Shown here piece after piece: positions 53,823 to 63,611 of a DNA stretch of 64,000 nucleotides (position 1 is its first letter; every line of letters starts with the position of its first letter). Under the pieces are notes generated by a model. That model made no database searches and was not told where the DNA came from. It was given only the letters and a program-made list of their open reading frames with translations. This stretch comes from Adhaeribacter swui (GTDB taxonomy: Bacteria > Bacteroidota > Bacteroidia > Cytophagales > Hymenobacteraceae): contig NZ_CP055156.1 in the NCBI RefSeq assembly GCF_014217805.1, positions 4,656,585-4,720,584 on the forward strand, written 5' to 3'. Made by a program: the position numbers and the translations under genes.

Positions 53823-56294
53823 ATGCGAAGAATGCTTTTGGTCTTTTTGTTATTAAGTACTTTATCCGGCTTTTCCCAGACTAAACCGGGTTTAAAGTTG
53901 TGGTATAAAACCCCCTCCGGAACTACCTGGGAAAACGCCTTACCCATTGGCAATGGCCGGTTGGGCGCCATGGTGTACGGCAACGTAGAAAAAGAAATTA
54001 TCCAACTCAACGAGCATACCGTCTGGAGCGGTGGCCCCAACCGGAATGATAACCCCATGGCGCTGGATTCTTTAGCCAGAATTCGCCAATTAATATTTGC
54101 CGGGAAACAGAAAGATGCCGAAAAAATAGCGAACCAGGCTATTATCACGAAGAAATCACACGGGCAAATGTTTCAGCCGGTGGGCAACTTGCAATTGGCT
54201 TTCAGCGGCCACGACACTTATACCAATTATCATCGGGAGCTGGATATTGAAAAGGCCGTTACTAAAACTTCTTATACCGTTAACGGCGTAACCTATACCC
54301 GCGAAGCCCTGGCCTCTTTCCCGGACCGGGTAGTGGTAATGCGCTTAACCGCGAGTAAACCGGGCAGTCTGTCGTTTAATGCGTCTTTTACTAAGCCTTT
54401 GCCTAATACTACGGTACAGACTACGGCCGCCAAAGAGCTAACTATCTCGGGTACCACCATGGACCACGAGACCGTGAAAGGCTTGGTAAAATATAAAGGC
54501 GTTGCTAAAATCAAATTAGATGGCGGGGCACTCACGGCTAACGATACTTCGTTGATTATAAAAAATGCCAACACCGTTACCATTTACATTTCCATTGCTA
54601 CCAATTTTAATAATTACCACGATGTAAGCGGCGATGCCGATGAAAGAGCCGCCGATTATTTAAATAAAGCCTATCCAAAATCTTTAGCGGCTATTTTACC
54701 GGCCCATGTGGCGGCGTACCAAAAATATTTTAACCGGGTGAAACTGGATTTGGGAAGCACTGCTTCGGCTAATTTGCCCACCGACGAACGGTTAAAGCAA
54801 TTTGCCACCGGCAATGACCCGCAGTTGGTAACATTGTATTACCAATATGGGCGGTATTTACTAATTTCTTCGTCGCAGCCGGGCGGGCAGGCGGCTAACC
54901 TGCAGGGCATCTGGAACAATAAAGTAAAACCGCCTTGGGATAGTAAATACACCATTAACATCAACGCCCAGATGAATTACTGGCCCGCTGAAAAAACCAA
55001 TTTATCGGAGCTGCACGAGCCTTTTCTGCAACTGGTAAAAGACTTATCAGTTACGGGTCGGCAAACCGCCAAAGAGATGTACGGCGCCCGGGGCTGGGCG
55101 GCGCACCACAATACCGATATCTGGCGAACCACCGGGGCCGTGGACGGTGCTACCTGGGGCATCTGGAATGGGGCCGGCGGCTGGACGAGTCAGCATTTGT
55201 GGGAACATTATTTGTATAACGGCGACAAAGCTTTCCTGGCTTCGGTGTATCCGGTTTTAAAAGAAGCTTCCACTTTTTACGTTGATTTTTTAATCGAACA
55301 CCCCTCTAAAAAATGGCTGGTAATCAACCCGGATATGTCGCCGGAAAATGCCCCGGCTGCGCACCAAAACTCTTCCCTGGATGCCGGTACTACCATGACC
55401 AACCAGATTGTGTTTGATATTTTCAGTACGACCATAAAAGCGGCCGAAATTTTAAAAAAAGATACTGCTTTTGCGGATACTTTAAAACAAATGCGCCAAC
55501 GTTTACCCCCGATGCAAGTCGGGCAGCACGGGCAATTGCAAGAGTGGCTCGATGATATTGACGACCCGAAAGATAACCACCGGCATATTTCGCATCTCTA
55601 TGGCTTGTTCCCGGCTAACCAAATTTCACCGTACCGCACCCCGCAATTATATAGCGCTGCCAAAACTACTTTAACGCACCGCGGCGATATTTCTACGGGT
55701 TGGAGTATGGGCTGGAAAGTAAACTGGTGGGCCCGCATGCTGGACGGCAACCACGCCTATAAATTAATTCAGGCGCAGCTTTCGCCGGTAAAGATAGGTC
55801 CAAGACAGTTTGGGGAAGGCGGCGGTTCTTATAATAATTTATTTGACGCTCACCCGCCGTTCCAGATCGACGGCAATTTTGGTTGTACTTCGGGCATTAC
55901 CGAAATGCTGATGCAAAGCGCCGATGGTGCCGTACATTTACTGCCTGCCTTACCCGATGTGTGGCAAGCCAGTGGCAGCATCAGTGGTTTACGCGCCATT
56001 GGCGGTTTTGAAATCGAGAGCCTGCAATGGAAAAATGGTAAAGTGGTGAAAGCGGTTATTAAATCTAAACTGGGCGGTAATCTGCGGTTGCGGGTTCCGA
56101 ATGCTGTTACGTTGGCGGGTGGCTCTTTGAAGAAAGCTAGTGGTAACAATACCAATGCATTTTACCAGGTAGAAGAAACGCCGGCTGCTTTGGTGTCAAA
56201 ACAGGCCACTATTACCCCGGTGAATTTAAAAGAAACTTTATTGTACGATGTGCCGACGCAAGCCGGTAAAACTTACACGTTAACGGCCCTTTAA
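53823..56294 (+). CDS. GH95-family glycosidase (alpha-L-fucosidase/alpha-L-galactosidase)
   Basis: The 823-residue protein has a signal peptide (1-19), an N-terminal beta domain with [15 protein letters not shown] and an (alpha/alpha)6 core with [13 protein letters not shown] and I-N-P-D-M-S-P-E-N, where Glu508 is the likely acid, and a C-terminal beta domain. GH95 enzymes invert at alpha-1,2-L-fucose or alpha-L-galactose. In a xylan-type cluster alpha-L-galactosidase activity is a reasonable guess, since L-galactose decorates some cereal xylans. Confidence 0.92.
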   Translation: MRRMLLVFLLLSTLSGFSQTKPGLKLWYKTPSGTTWENALPIGNGRLGAMVYGNVEKEIIQLNEHTVWSGGPNRNDNPMALDSLARIRQLIFAGKQKDAEKIANQAIITKKSHGQMFQPVGNLQLAFSGHDTYTNYHRELDIEKAVTKTSYTVNGVTYTREALASFPDRVVVMRLTASKPGSLSFNASFTKPLPNTTVQTTAAKELTISGTTMDHETVKGLVKYKGVAKIKLDGGALTANDTSLIIKNANTVTIYISIATNFNNYHDVSGDADERAADYLNKAYPKSLAAILPAHVAAYQKYFNRVKLDLGSTASANLPTDERLKQFATGNDPQLVTLYYQYGRYLLISSSQPGGQAANLQGIWNNKVKPPWDSKYTININAQMNYWPAEKTNLSELHEPFLQLVKDLSVTGRQTAKEMYGARGWAAHHNTDIWRTTGAVDGATWGIWNGAGGWTSQHLWEHYLYNGDKAFLASVYPVLKEASTFYVDFLIEHPSKKWLVINPDMSPENAPAAHQNSSLDAGTTMTNQIVFDIFSTTIKAAEILKKDTAFADTLKQMRQRLPPMQVGQHGQLQEWLDDIDDPKDNHRHISHLYGLFPANQISPYRTPQLYSAAKTTLTHRGDISTGWSMGWKVNWWARMLDGNHAYKLIQAQLSPVKIGPRQFGEGGGSYNNLFDAHPPFQIDGNFGCTSGITEMLMQSADGAVHLLPALPDVWQASGSISGLRAIGGFEIESLQWKNGKVVKAVIKSKLGGNLRLRVPNAVTLAGGSLKKASGNNTNAFYQVEETPAALVSKQATITPVNLKETLLYDVPTQAGKTYTLTAL

Positions 56295-56421
56295 ATTCTA
56301 AATTTTTAAAATTTAGGTTTTACAAGTGCTGGCAGAGATAGCCATTTTAGTAAAGCTCTTAAATTTTTCATACCCTAAATAATAGATTTATCAGTACCCG
56401 GAAAAAGAATAAAATTTTATA

Positions 56422-58167
56422 ATGAAAGAATACCCATTTACTTTTGCTTCGCTGCTCAAGCAATCCTTATCTGTAATACTGGCTACTACTTTACTAGCTT
56501 CTTCTGCATCGGCACAAGGGACCAAGAAGGCCGCCAAAGATGCCCCGGTTTTTTCACAGTTTTCTTATAAAGGCGACGATAAAATCTACCAGGAAAATCC
56601 GCTGCAACCCGATGAGTTTTATACTCCCATTCTGCAAGGCTGTTATCCGGACCCCAGCATTACGCGCAAAGGCAATGATTATTATTTAGTAAATTCTTCT
56701 TTCGCCATGTTTCCGGGGGTACCCATTTTTCATTCCAACGATTTAGTAAACTGGAAACAAATCGGCCACGTTCTGGACCGGACTTCCCAGTTAAAAGTAG
56801 AAACTTCGGGTATTTCGGCGGGCGTGTATGCTCCGGATATCAAGTACAACAAGCATAACGACACCTTTTACATGATTACTACCCAGTTTTCTGGGGGCAT
56901 GGGGAATATTGTGGTAAAAACCAAAGACCCGGCAAAAGGCTGGAGCAACCCGGTGAAATTGCAGTTTAACGGCATCGACCCATCACTCTTTTTTGAAGAC
57001 GATGGCAAAGCCTACGTGGTACACAACGATGCGCCGCCCAAAGGTACGGAACAGTACGAAGGGCACCGGGTAATTAAAATTTGGGAGTACGATGTGCAAA
57101 AAGACCAGGTAGTACCGGGCACCGACAAAATTATTGTGAATGGCGGTACCGATATTACCCAAAAACCCATCTGGATTGAAGCGCCGCATATTTACAAAAA
57201 GAACAACCGCTACTACTTAATGTGTGCTCAGGGCGGTACCGGCGACAACCACACCGAAGTGATTTTTTCCAGTGATAAGGTAATGGGGCCATATGTACCC
57301 GCTAAAAACAACCCGATTCTGACCCAACGGTATTTCCCGAAAAACCGTCCGAACAAGATGGATTGGACCGGCCACGCCGATTTAACCGTAGGACCGGATG
57401 GCAACTATTACGGGGTATTTTTAGGCATCCGGCCCAACGAAAAAGACCGGGTAAACGCCGGCCGCGAAACCTTTATCTTGCCCGTTGATTGGAGTGGCGA
57501 GTTCCCGGTATTCGAGAACGGACTGGTACCTTTAAAACCCAAATTAAAAATGCCGGCTGGGGTAAAAAATCAAACCGGGCAAAACGGCTTCTTCCCGAAC
57601 GGCAACTTTACTTTCACCGACAACTTTACGGCTAAGACTTTAGATTACCGCTGGATTGGCATGCGCGGTCCGCGGGAAGAGTTTATTACTACCAGCAAAA
57701 ACGGCTTGCAAATCACGCCTTTTGCTAAAAATATTAAAGAGGTAGCGCCTATCTCGGCGCTGTGGCACCGGCAGCAGCATAACCATTTTGAAAGCACGGT
57801 AATTATAAAATACGCGCCCAAATCCGAAAAAGACCTGGCCGGTTTGGCGTGTTACCAGAGCGAAAAATTTAATTACGTTTTAGGTATCACCAAGAAAGGC
57901 AACGATAATTACCTGGTGCTTGCCCGTACCGAAAAAGGCAACACCACCGTGCTGGCCAGTGAAAAAGTTGATATTCGTAAATCCATTCAACTTCAGGTAG
58001 CAGCACAGGGCGATGATTACCAGTTTCGTTACAGCACGGAAAATCAAAATTTTAAAAATATAGGCGGTACGGTTTCCGGGGATATTCTTTCTACCAATGT
58101 GGCCGGTGGTTTTACTGGGTCACTGATCGGGTTGTATGCCACATCTGCCAACGATATTCAGCCATAA
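56422..58167 (+). CDS. GH43-family beta-xylosidase-like glycosidase
   Basis: The 581-residue protein has a signal peptide (ending about residue 32) and the GH43 triad Asp77 (C-Y-P-D-P-S), Asp186 (G-I-D-P-S) and Glu253 (W-I-E-A-P-H). A C-terminal GH43_C2-like beta-sandwich follows (about 395-581, F-T-D-N-F-T onward). It is likely a beta-1,4-xylosidase or arabinofuranosidase. It starts 127 bp after GH95 and ends 31 bp before a CE1-like esterase, and is not a close copy of the GH43 at 49453. Confidence 0.93.
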   Translation: MKEYPFTFASLLKQSLSVILATTLLASSASAQGTKKAAKDAPVFSQFSYKGDDKIYQENPLQPDEFYTPILQGCYPDPSITRKGNDYYLVNSSFAMFPGVPIFHSNDLVNWKQIGHVLDRTSQLKVETSGISAGVYAPDIKYNKHNDTFYMITTQFSGGMGNIVVKTKDPAKGWSNPVKLQFNGIDPSLFFEDDGKAYVVHNDAPPKGTEQYEGHRVIKIWEYDVQKDQVVPGTDKIIVNGGTDITQKPIWIEAPHIYKKNNRYYLMCAQGGTGDNHTEVIFSSDKVMGPYVPAKNNPILTQRYFPKNRPNKMDWTGHADLTVGPDGNYYGVFLGIRPNEKDRVNAGRETFILPVDWSGEFPVFENGLVPLKPKLKMPAGVKNQTGQNGFFPNGNFTFTDNFTAKTLDYRWIGMRGPREEFITTSKNGLQITPFAKNIKEVAPISALWHRQQHNHFESTVIIKYAPKSEKDLAGLACYQSEKFNYVLGITKKGNDNYLVLARTEKGNTTVLASEKVDIRKSIQLQVAAQGDDYQFRYSTENQNFKNIGGTVSGDILSTNVAGGFTGSLIGLYATSANDIQP

Positions 58168-58198
58168 TATAGCATCATCCACTCCTAACTCATAATTC

Positions 58199-59449
58199 AT
58201 GAAAAGTAAAGTTTTAGCCACCTTATTTGCTTCGGTCCTTACCGGTAGTCTGGCCTTGGCGCAAGACAATGCCGCTATAAAAGAAGATTTTAAACCATCG
58301 GCTTTTAACCAGCCCTTTCAGGACTATCCGCAGGTAAACTCCCAGGGGTATGCCCGCTTCCGGATAGTAGCGCCCCAGGCCGACAGCATACGGGTAACCC
58401 TTGGCCTGGGTGGAAGAGGCGGAACCCGATTAACCAAAGGAGCGGATGGTGCTTTTACCGGAACCACCGAAGGGCCATTGGATGAAGGTTTTCACTATTA
58501 CCACTTAATAGTAGACGGCGGCGTATTTAATGATCCCGGAACTGGTAATTTTTACGGCTCGCAGCGTTGGGAAAGCGGCATTGAAATACCAGCCAAAGAC
58601 CAGGATTTTTATACTTTAAAAAATGTGCCCCACGGCCACGTGCACCAAATATTATTCCCTTCCAAAAGCACGAAAACTTCCCGCGTGGCTAATGTGTATA
58701 CGCCGCCCGGGTACGAAAAAGGCAACACCAAATATCCGGTATTATACCTGCAACATGGCTGGGGCGAAAACGAAACTTCGTGGGCTATTCAGGGCAAGAC
58801 TAACCTGATTATGGACAACATGATTGCCGAAGGCCGCATAAAACCATTTATCGTGGTGATGACTTATGGTATGACCAACACCGGTGGTAGACCAGGTATG
58901 CCGCCACGTCCGGCTGCTAATGCAACAGCTGCTGCGCCGGGTGCAACTCCAGCGGCCGGTGCTGCTCCTGCACCTGCTCCACGTCCTGCCTTGGGTGCAC
59001 CTGGTGTTGTGCCTAACGGCGTAACGGCTGGCGAACCTACAGGGGTTGCCGCTTTTCAGACGGTTTTATTGGATGAGTTAATCCCGTATGTAGATTCCCA
59101 TTTCCGGACCATCGCCAACCGGGATAACCGGGCCATGGCCGGACTATCCATGGGTGGTTTCGAAACCCACACGATAACCTTAGCTAAACCAGAAGTTTTT
59201 GGTTACTGGGGGTTAATGAGTGGGGGTAACTATACGCCAGAGCAGTTACAAAGCAAAATGAAACCGAAGCTTTTATTTATCACCTACGGTAGCAAAGAAA
59301 CCCGCGGAGCCGAAGCGCTGCCCAAAGTGGAAGCGGATTTAAAGGCGGCTGGCTATAAAGTGAATACTTATGTTTCACCGGGTACTGCCCATGAGTTCCA
59401 AACCTGGCGTCGCAGCCTGTATCAACTAGGTCCGCTGCTTTTTAAATAA
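58199..59449 (+). CDS. CE1-like esterase with N-terminal E-set/CBM48-like domain and an Ala/Pro-rich insert
   Basis: The 416-residue protein has a signal peptide (1-21), an E-set domain at about 40-150 and an esterase domain (V-Y-T-P-P-G-Y-E, Y-L-Q-H-G-W-G) with nucleophile Ser317 in G-L-S-M-G-G and a C-terminal A-H-E-F-Q-T-W. Residues 234-281 form an Ala/Pro/Gly-rich low-complexity insert inside the catalytic domain, before the nucleophile elbow. CE1 members remove feruloyl or acetyl groups from xylan. The insert probably forms a loop or linker on the surface. Confidence 0.9.
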   Translation: MKSKVLATLFASVLTGSLALAQDNAAIKEDFKPSAFNQPFQDYPQVNSQGYARFRIVAPQADSIRVTLGLGGRGGTRLTKGADGAFTGTTEGPLDEGFHYYHLIVDGGVFNDPGTGNFYGSQRWESGIEIPAKDQDFYTLKNVPHGHVHQILFPSKSTKTSRVANVYTPPGYEKGNTKYPVLYLQHGWGENETSWAIQGKTNLIMDNMIAEGRIKPFIVVMTYGMTNTGGRPGMPPRPAANATAAAPGATPAAGAAPAPAPRPALGAPGVVPNGVTAGEPTGVAAFQTVLLDELIPYVDSHFRTIANRDNRAMAGLSMGGFETHTITLAKPEVFGYWGLMSGGNYTPEQLQSKMKPKLLFITYGSKETRGAEALPKVEADLKAAGYKVNTYVSPGTAHEFQTWRRSLYQLGPLLFK

Positions 59450-59527
59450 TTAAAATCCAGGCCAGCCCTGGTTATAGTTTACGTCACAACTTATCTAAAT
59501 TAACTATTTCGGAAAAGTACCTCAGTT

Positions 59528-59548
59528 CCCCTCCTAAGTTAGGAGGGG
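59528..59548. repeat. Short GC-rich hairpin, likely interspersed repeat
   Basis: CCCCTCCT (59528-59535) pairs with AGGAGGGG (59541-59548) around a 5-base loop, followed by TTCCGGGTGG. Similar short hairpins are widely scattered in Bacteroidota genomes (from memory). It lies between two esterase genes. Confidence 0.5.
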
Positions 59549-59641
59549 TTCCGGGTGGTTGTTTTTCTTAAATTAATTGCCTGCAAGTTCCGTGGTCGAC
59601 TATAAGCAAATGCATATTTCAAATTTTTATTATTCCATAAA

Positions 59642-60580
59642 GTGAAAGTAAAGCATACGCGCCGTTTCCTATTTTTAAAAAAGCAAGTAGTGGCTGGCCT
59701 GGTTTTATTCTTGGCTGGTTTTACAGCCAGTGCCCAGGAAGTAATTGATTTATACCCCGGTACTATTCCCAATGCCAAAGTTTTTCAGGGAGCTAATAAA
59801 GGTAACCTGGAAGCCGGTGGACTGGTGCGCCGGGTAGTAAAGCCAAGTTTAGAAGTTTATCTGCCAGCCAAGGAAAATGCTTCCGGGGCGGCGGTTATTA
59901 TTTGTCCGGGTGGTTCTTACAAAGTAATCGTGTTCCAGGGCGAAGGCGTTGCAACGGCCAAAGAATTTGCTAAAAACGGCGTAGCCGCTTTTGTGCTCAA
60001 GTACCGGTTGCCGAATGATACCATCCTGACGGACAAAAAAATCGGCCCTTTGCAAGACGCGCAACAGGCCATTAAACTGGTGCGGGAAAATGCCGCAAAG
60101 TATGGTATTGATGCCAATAAAGTAGGCATTGTGGGGTTCTCGGCCGGTGGGCATCTGGCCGCCACGGCGGCTACGCATTTTGCCAAGCCGCTTATCCCAA
60201 ATCCTAAAAACACCAATTTACGTCCTGATTTTCAGGTGGTGGTGTACCCGGTTATCAGTATGCAGGAAGGCCTGACGCATGCCGATTCCAGAAGTAATTT
60301 ATTGGGCAAAAATCCTGCTAAAGAAACAGTAGATTTATTTTCCAATGAATTGCAGGTTACCGCCAATACTCCCCCGACTTATATCACGCATGCCGCCGAC
60401 GATAAACTGGTAGATGTAGATAACAGCATTGCCTATTTCCAAAAGCTGCGGAATCAAAGTGTTGAGGTGGAAATGCATATTTATCCAAAAGGTGGGCATG
60501 GGTTCATCTTCAAGCAAAAGGACTGGATAGAACCTTTGTTCCTGTGGATGAAAAAAAACAATTGGATAAATAATAATTGA
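59642..60580 (+). CDS. Exported alpha/beta-hydrolase esterase (acetylxylan-esterase-like)
   Basis: The frame starts with GTG at 59642, and no ATG follows before the mature region. The 312-residue protein has a signal peptide ending F-T-A-S-A-Q-E. It has I-I-C-P-G-G-S-Y-K as oxyanion region, nucleophile Ser167 (G-F-S-A-G-G), Asp in A-D-D-K-L-V and His in G-G-H-G-F. This resembles BD-FAE or acetyl-xylan esterase-like hydrolases. It is followed almost directly by the GH39 gene. Confidence 0.86.
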   Translation: MKVKHTRRFLFLKKQVVAGLVLFLAGFTASAQEVIDLYPGTIPNAKVFQGANKGNLEAGGLVRRVVKPSLEVYLPAKENASGAAVIICPGGSYKVIVFQGEGVATAKEFAKNGVAAFVLKYRLPNDTILTDKKIGPLQDAQQAIKLVRENAAKYGIDANKVGIVGFSAGGHLAATAATHFAKPLIPNPKNTNLRPDFQVVVYPVISMQEGLTHADSRSNLLGKNPAKETVDLFSNELQVTANTPPTYITHAADDKLVDVDNSIAYFQKLRNQSVEVEMHIYPKGGHGFIFKQKDWIEPLFLWMKKNNWINNN

Positions 60581-60583
60581 TTG

Positions 60584-62293
60584 ATGACTTACTCTTTTCC
60601 GAAAACGAAGCATTTTATGAGTCGTGCGATAATAACCTGTATTCTCCTGTTGCATTCCGGGCTTTTGTTTGCGCAACAACAGCCGTCGGTTTCTATAGCG
60701 GTAGATGCCTCCAAATCTATCGGGGACATGAAGCCGTTCTGGTCTTTCTTTGGTTACGATGAACCAAATTATACCACCCGGAAGAATGGCCAGAAATTGT
60801 TGACCGAATTACAGCAACTGAGCCCGGTTCCGGTTTATGTACGGGCCCACAACCTGCTCACCTCCAAAGGCAACAGCCCCGGCCCCGACCTGAAGTGGGG
60901 CTTCACGGATGCATACACCGAAGACAAGAATGGCAAGCCTGTTTACAACTGGGTTACCGTCGACAGCATCGTGGATACCTACGTGCAAAGGGGCATGAAG
61001 CCGCTTATGGAAATCGGGTTTATGCCCAAAGCCCTTTCTTCTAAACCCGAGCCGTACGAACATAAATGGAGTGCGGGCGGCAATATCTGGACCGGCTGGA
61101 CTTATCCGCCGAAGGATTACAATAAATGGCGGGAGCTGGTATACCAATGGGTAAATCACTCTATTCAGCGTTACGGCAAACAAGAAGTTACGACCTGGTT
61201 ATGGGAGTTGTGGAACGAACCGGACATTGGCTACTGGTCGGGCACCTTCGAAGAATACTGCAAACTTTATGATTATACCGCCGACGGCTTAAAGCGCGCC
61301 TGCCCCGAATGCACCATTGGAGGTCCACACACCACCAGCCCCCGCGGCGAAAAGGGATACCAATACCTGACTAAATTTATAGAACATTGTTTGCGGGGTA
61401 AGAATTACGCCACTAAGAAAACCGGAACGCCGCTGCAATTTATTGCCTTTCATGCCAAAGGTGCACCGGAACTGGTAAACGGGCATATCCGCATGAATAT
61501 GGGGGTACAGTTAAAAGATATATCCCGTGGGTTCACTGCCGTTAATTCTTTCCCGGAACTGAAAAACATACCGATTATAATCGGGGAAAACGACCCGGAA
61601 GGATGTGCTGCCTGTTCGGAAAAGAAAGAACCAAAATACGCCTACCGCAACGGTACCATGTACCCCAGTTACACGGCGGCGGCCTACGCCCGCATTTACG
61701 AATTAATGGACCAGCACCAGGTAAACCTCCGGGGAGCGGTAAGCTGGTCGTTCGAGTTTGAGAACCAGGAATGGTTTGCTGGCTTCCGCGATTTGGCTAC
61801 GAATGGCGTGGATAAACCGGTATTAAATATATTCCGCATGTTTGGGATGATGAACGGAGATAGAGTAGCGGTTCAAACAGCTAATGGTATTAAAGCCGCG
61901 GATATTATCTCCTCTGGCGTAACCGGTAAGCCCGATATCAATGCCCTGGCCAGTAAAAACGACCATTCTATTTCGGTGATGGTTTGGAATTACCACGATG
62001 ATGATGTGGCGGCGGCGGCCTCACCGGTTGAGCTAACTATTGATGGCGTTGCTAAAGACAAGGTGTTCGTCCATCATTACCGCGTTGACCAGCAATTTAG
62101 TAATTCCTTTGAAAAATGGAAGGCCATGGGCAAACCTCATAATGTTTCAAAAGTCCAATACCAGGAACTAGAAAAAGCCGGCCAATTGCAATTGCTTACC
62201 TCACCAACCTGGCAGAAAGTAGATAAGGGTAAAACCGTTTTAAAGTTTGATTTACCTCGGCAGGGCGTATCGTTTATCCAGCTTAGTTGGTAA
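60584..62293 (+). CDS. GH39-family beta-xylosidase-like glycosidase
   Basis: The start is ATG 60584, 3 bp after the previous stop; ATG 60617 (M-S-R-A-I-I-T) is an alternative with a better signal peptide. The TIM-barrel has L-W-E-L-W-N-E-P-D with acid/base Glu212 and I-I-I-G-E-N-D-P-E-G with nucleophile Glu335 (numbering from 60584). A C-terminal beta-sandwich follows. The family hydrolyses beta-1,4-xylosides with retention. Translation is probably coupled to the upstream esterase. Confidence 0.93.
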   Translation: MTYSFPKTKHFMSRAIITCILLLHSGLLFAQQQPSVSIAVDASKSIGDMKPFWSFFGYDEPNYTTRKNGQKLLTELQQLSPVPVYVRAHNLLTSKGNSPGPDLKWGFTDAYTEDKNGKPVYNWVTVDSIVDTYVQRGMKPLMEIGFMPKALSSKPEPYEHKWSAGGNIWTGWTYPPKDYNKWRELVYQWVNHSIQRYGKQEVTTWLWELWNEPDIGYWSGTFEEYCKLYDYTADGLKRACPECTIGGPHTTSPRGEKGYQYLTKFIEHCLRGKNYATKKTGTPLQFIAFHAKGAPELVNGHIRMNMGVQLKDISRGFTAVNSFPELKNIPIIIGENDPEGCAACSEKKEPKYAYRNGTMYPSYTAAAYARIYELMDQHQVNLRGAVSWSFEFENQEWFAGFRDLATNGVDKPVLNIFRMFGMMNGDRVAVQTANGIKAADIISSGVTGKPDINALASKNDHSISVMVWNYHDDDVAAAASPVELTIDGVAKDKVFVHHYRVDQQFSNSFEKWKAMGKPHNVSKVQYQELEKAGQLQLLTSPTWQKVDKGKTVLKFDLPRQGVSFIQLSW

Positions 62294-62385
62294 CTGCGGG
62301 CTTTATTTAATTAAGTAATTACTGTTTTAGCTGTTTCAGAAATTGAAATTTTAAAAAAAATCTATTTTGTAAACCGTGCCTCGAT

Positions 62386-63513
62386 ATGCATAAAAACTTA
62401 CTCTATTACTTAATGATTTGGGTAACGCTTTGGGGTTTGCCCCAATTGGGTTTGAGTCAGGGAAACAACGCTCCCGTGGTGGTATCGCCCGAGGTGCACC
62501 CGGATAATACAGTTACTTTTCGGTTTTTGGCGCCGTCGGCCAAAGAAGTGAAACTGAACGCCCAGTTTGAAAAAGCACCGCTTACCATTACGAAAGACGC
62601 TTCCGGAATTTGGAGTGTAACGGTTGGTCCGGTGAAGCCCGATATGTACCCGTATAGCTTTGTGGTAGATGGTATTCCCGTAGCCGACCCTAAAAATTCT
62701 GCCATATTCCCCAACGAAGGATTTCAAAATAGTGTGGTGGAAATTACCGGTAACACGCCCTTGGTACACACCTTGCAGAATGTGCCGCACGGTACCCTGG
62801 CTTATCGCTATTATACTTCCAAAGAATTAGGAACCCGATCGGTAGTAATTTATACCCCGCCGGGGTACGAGAAAGAGCAAGCCAAAAAATACCCGGTACT
62901 TTACCTCTTGCACGGCACTACCGATACCGAAGAAACCTGGAGCAAAGTAGGACGTGCCAACATTATTCTGGATAACCTGATTTCCCAAAGCAAGGCGCAA
63001 CCCATGATCATTGTAATGCCCTACGGCCGGGCCTATCCGGTAATTAGTAAATCGTCGGGGAGCCTGCGGAACTGGGAGAATCTGCAGGAATTTAAAAAAG
63101 ATTTTCTGAATAACCTGCTGCCGTTTGTGGAGCAAAATTACCGCGTAAAGAAAGACAAGAACAGCCGCGCCATAGCCGGGTTTTCGGGCGGCGGGGGCGA
63201 AACCTTGTACCTGGGCTTGAATAATCCGGATTTGTTTGGCTGGGTTTGCGGCTTTGCGCCTGGTATGCTCAAAGAAGAATTCGACCGCAACAACGCCGTG
63301 GCTTTTGCAAATCCCACGCAGACGAACCAACAGTTAAAGTTATTCTGGATAGGAGTAGGCAAAGAAGATTTTTTGTACCCGGTGGTTCAGGATTACCTGA
63401 AAGTGCTGGACGAAAAAAAAATTAAGCACGAAACTTTTATTTCGGAAGGCGGCCATACCTGGATGAATTGCAAACTTTATCTCTCCACCATTGCCCAAAA
63501 GCTTTTTAAATAA
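62386..63513 (+). CDS. CE1-like esterase with N-terminal E-set domain, tandem copy 1
   Basis: The 375-residue protein has a signal peptide (1-25) and an E-set/CBM48-like domain at about 30-120 (V-T-F-R-F-L-A-P-S-A-K-E-V). The esterase domain has Y-T-P-P-G-Y-E-K, L-L-H-G-T-T-D-T, nucleophile Ser267 in G-F-S-G-G-G (in place of the usual G-x-S-M-G) and a C-terminal G-G-H-T-W-M. It likely removes feruloyl or acetyl groups. The next gene is its close paralogue. Confidence 0.92.
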   Translation: MHKNLLYYLMIWVTLWGLPQLGLSQGNNAPVVVSPEVHPDNTVTFRFLAPSAKEVKLNAQFEKAPLTITKDASGIWSVTVGPVKPDMYPYSFVVDGIPVADPKNSAIFPNEGFQNSVVEITGNTPLVHTLQNVPHGTLAYRYYTSKELGTRSVVIYTPPGYEKEQAKKYPVLYLLHGTTDTEETWSKVGRANIILDNLISQSKAQPMIIVMPYGRAYPVISKSSGSLRNWENLQEFKKDFLNNLLPFVEQNYRVKKDKNSRAIAGFSGGGGETLYLGLNNPDLFGWVCGFAPGMLKEEFDRNNAVAFANPTQTNQQLKLFWIGVGKEDFLYPVVQDYLKVLDEKKIKHETFISEGGHTWMNCKLYLSTIAQKLFK

Positions 63514-63611
63514 TCAGAATTTTTAAAAAAATCACCTGTAATTAAGCAAAAAGCCACCGCTTTTAGAAAAAAATACCACCGAATAAGTAATTCTTTACCA
63601 ACAATATACCT

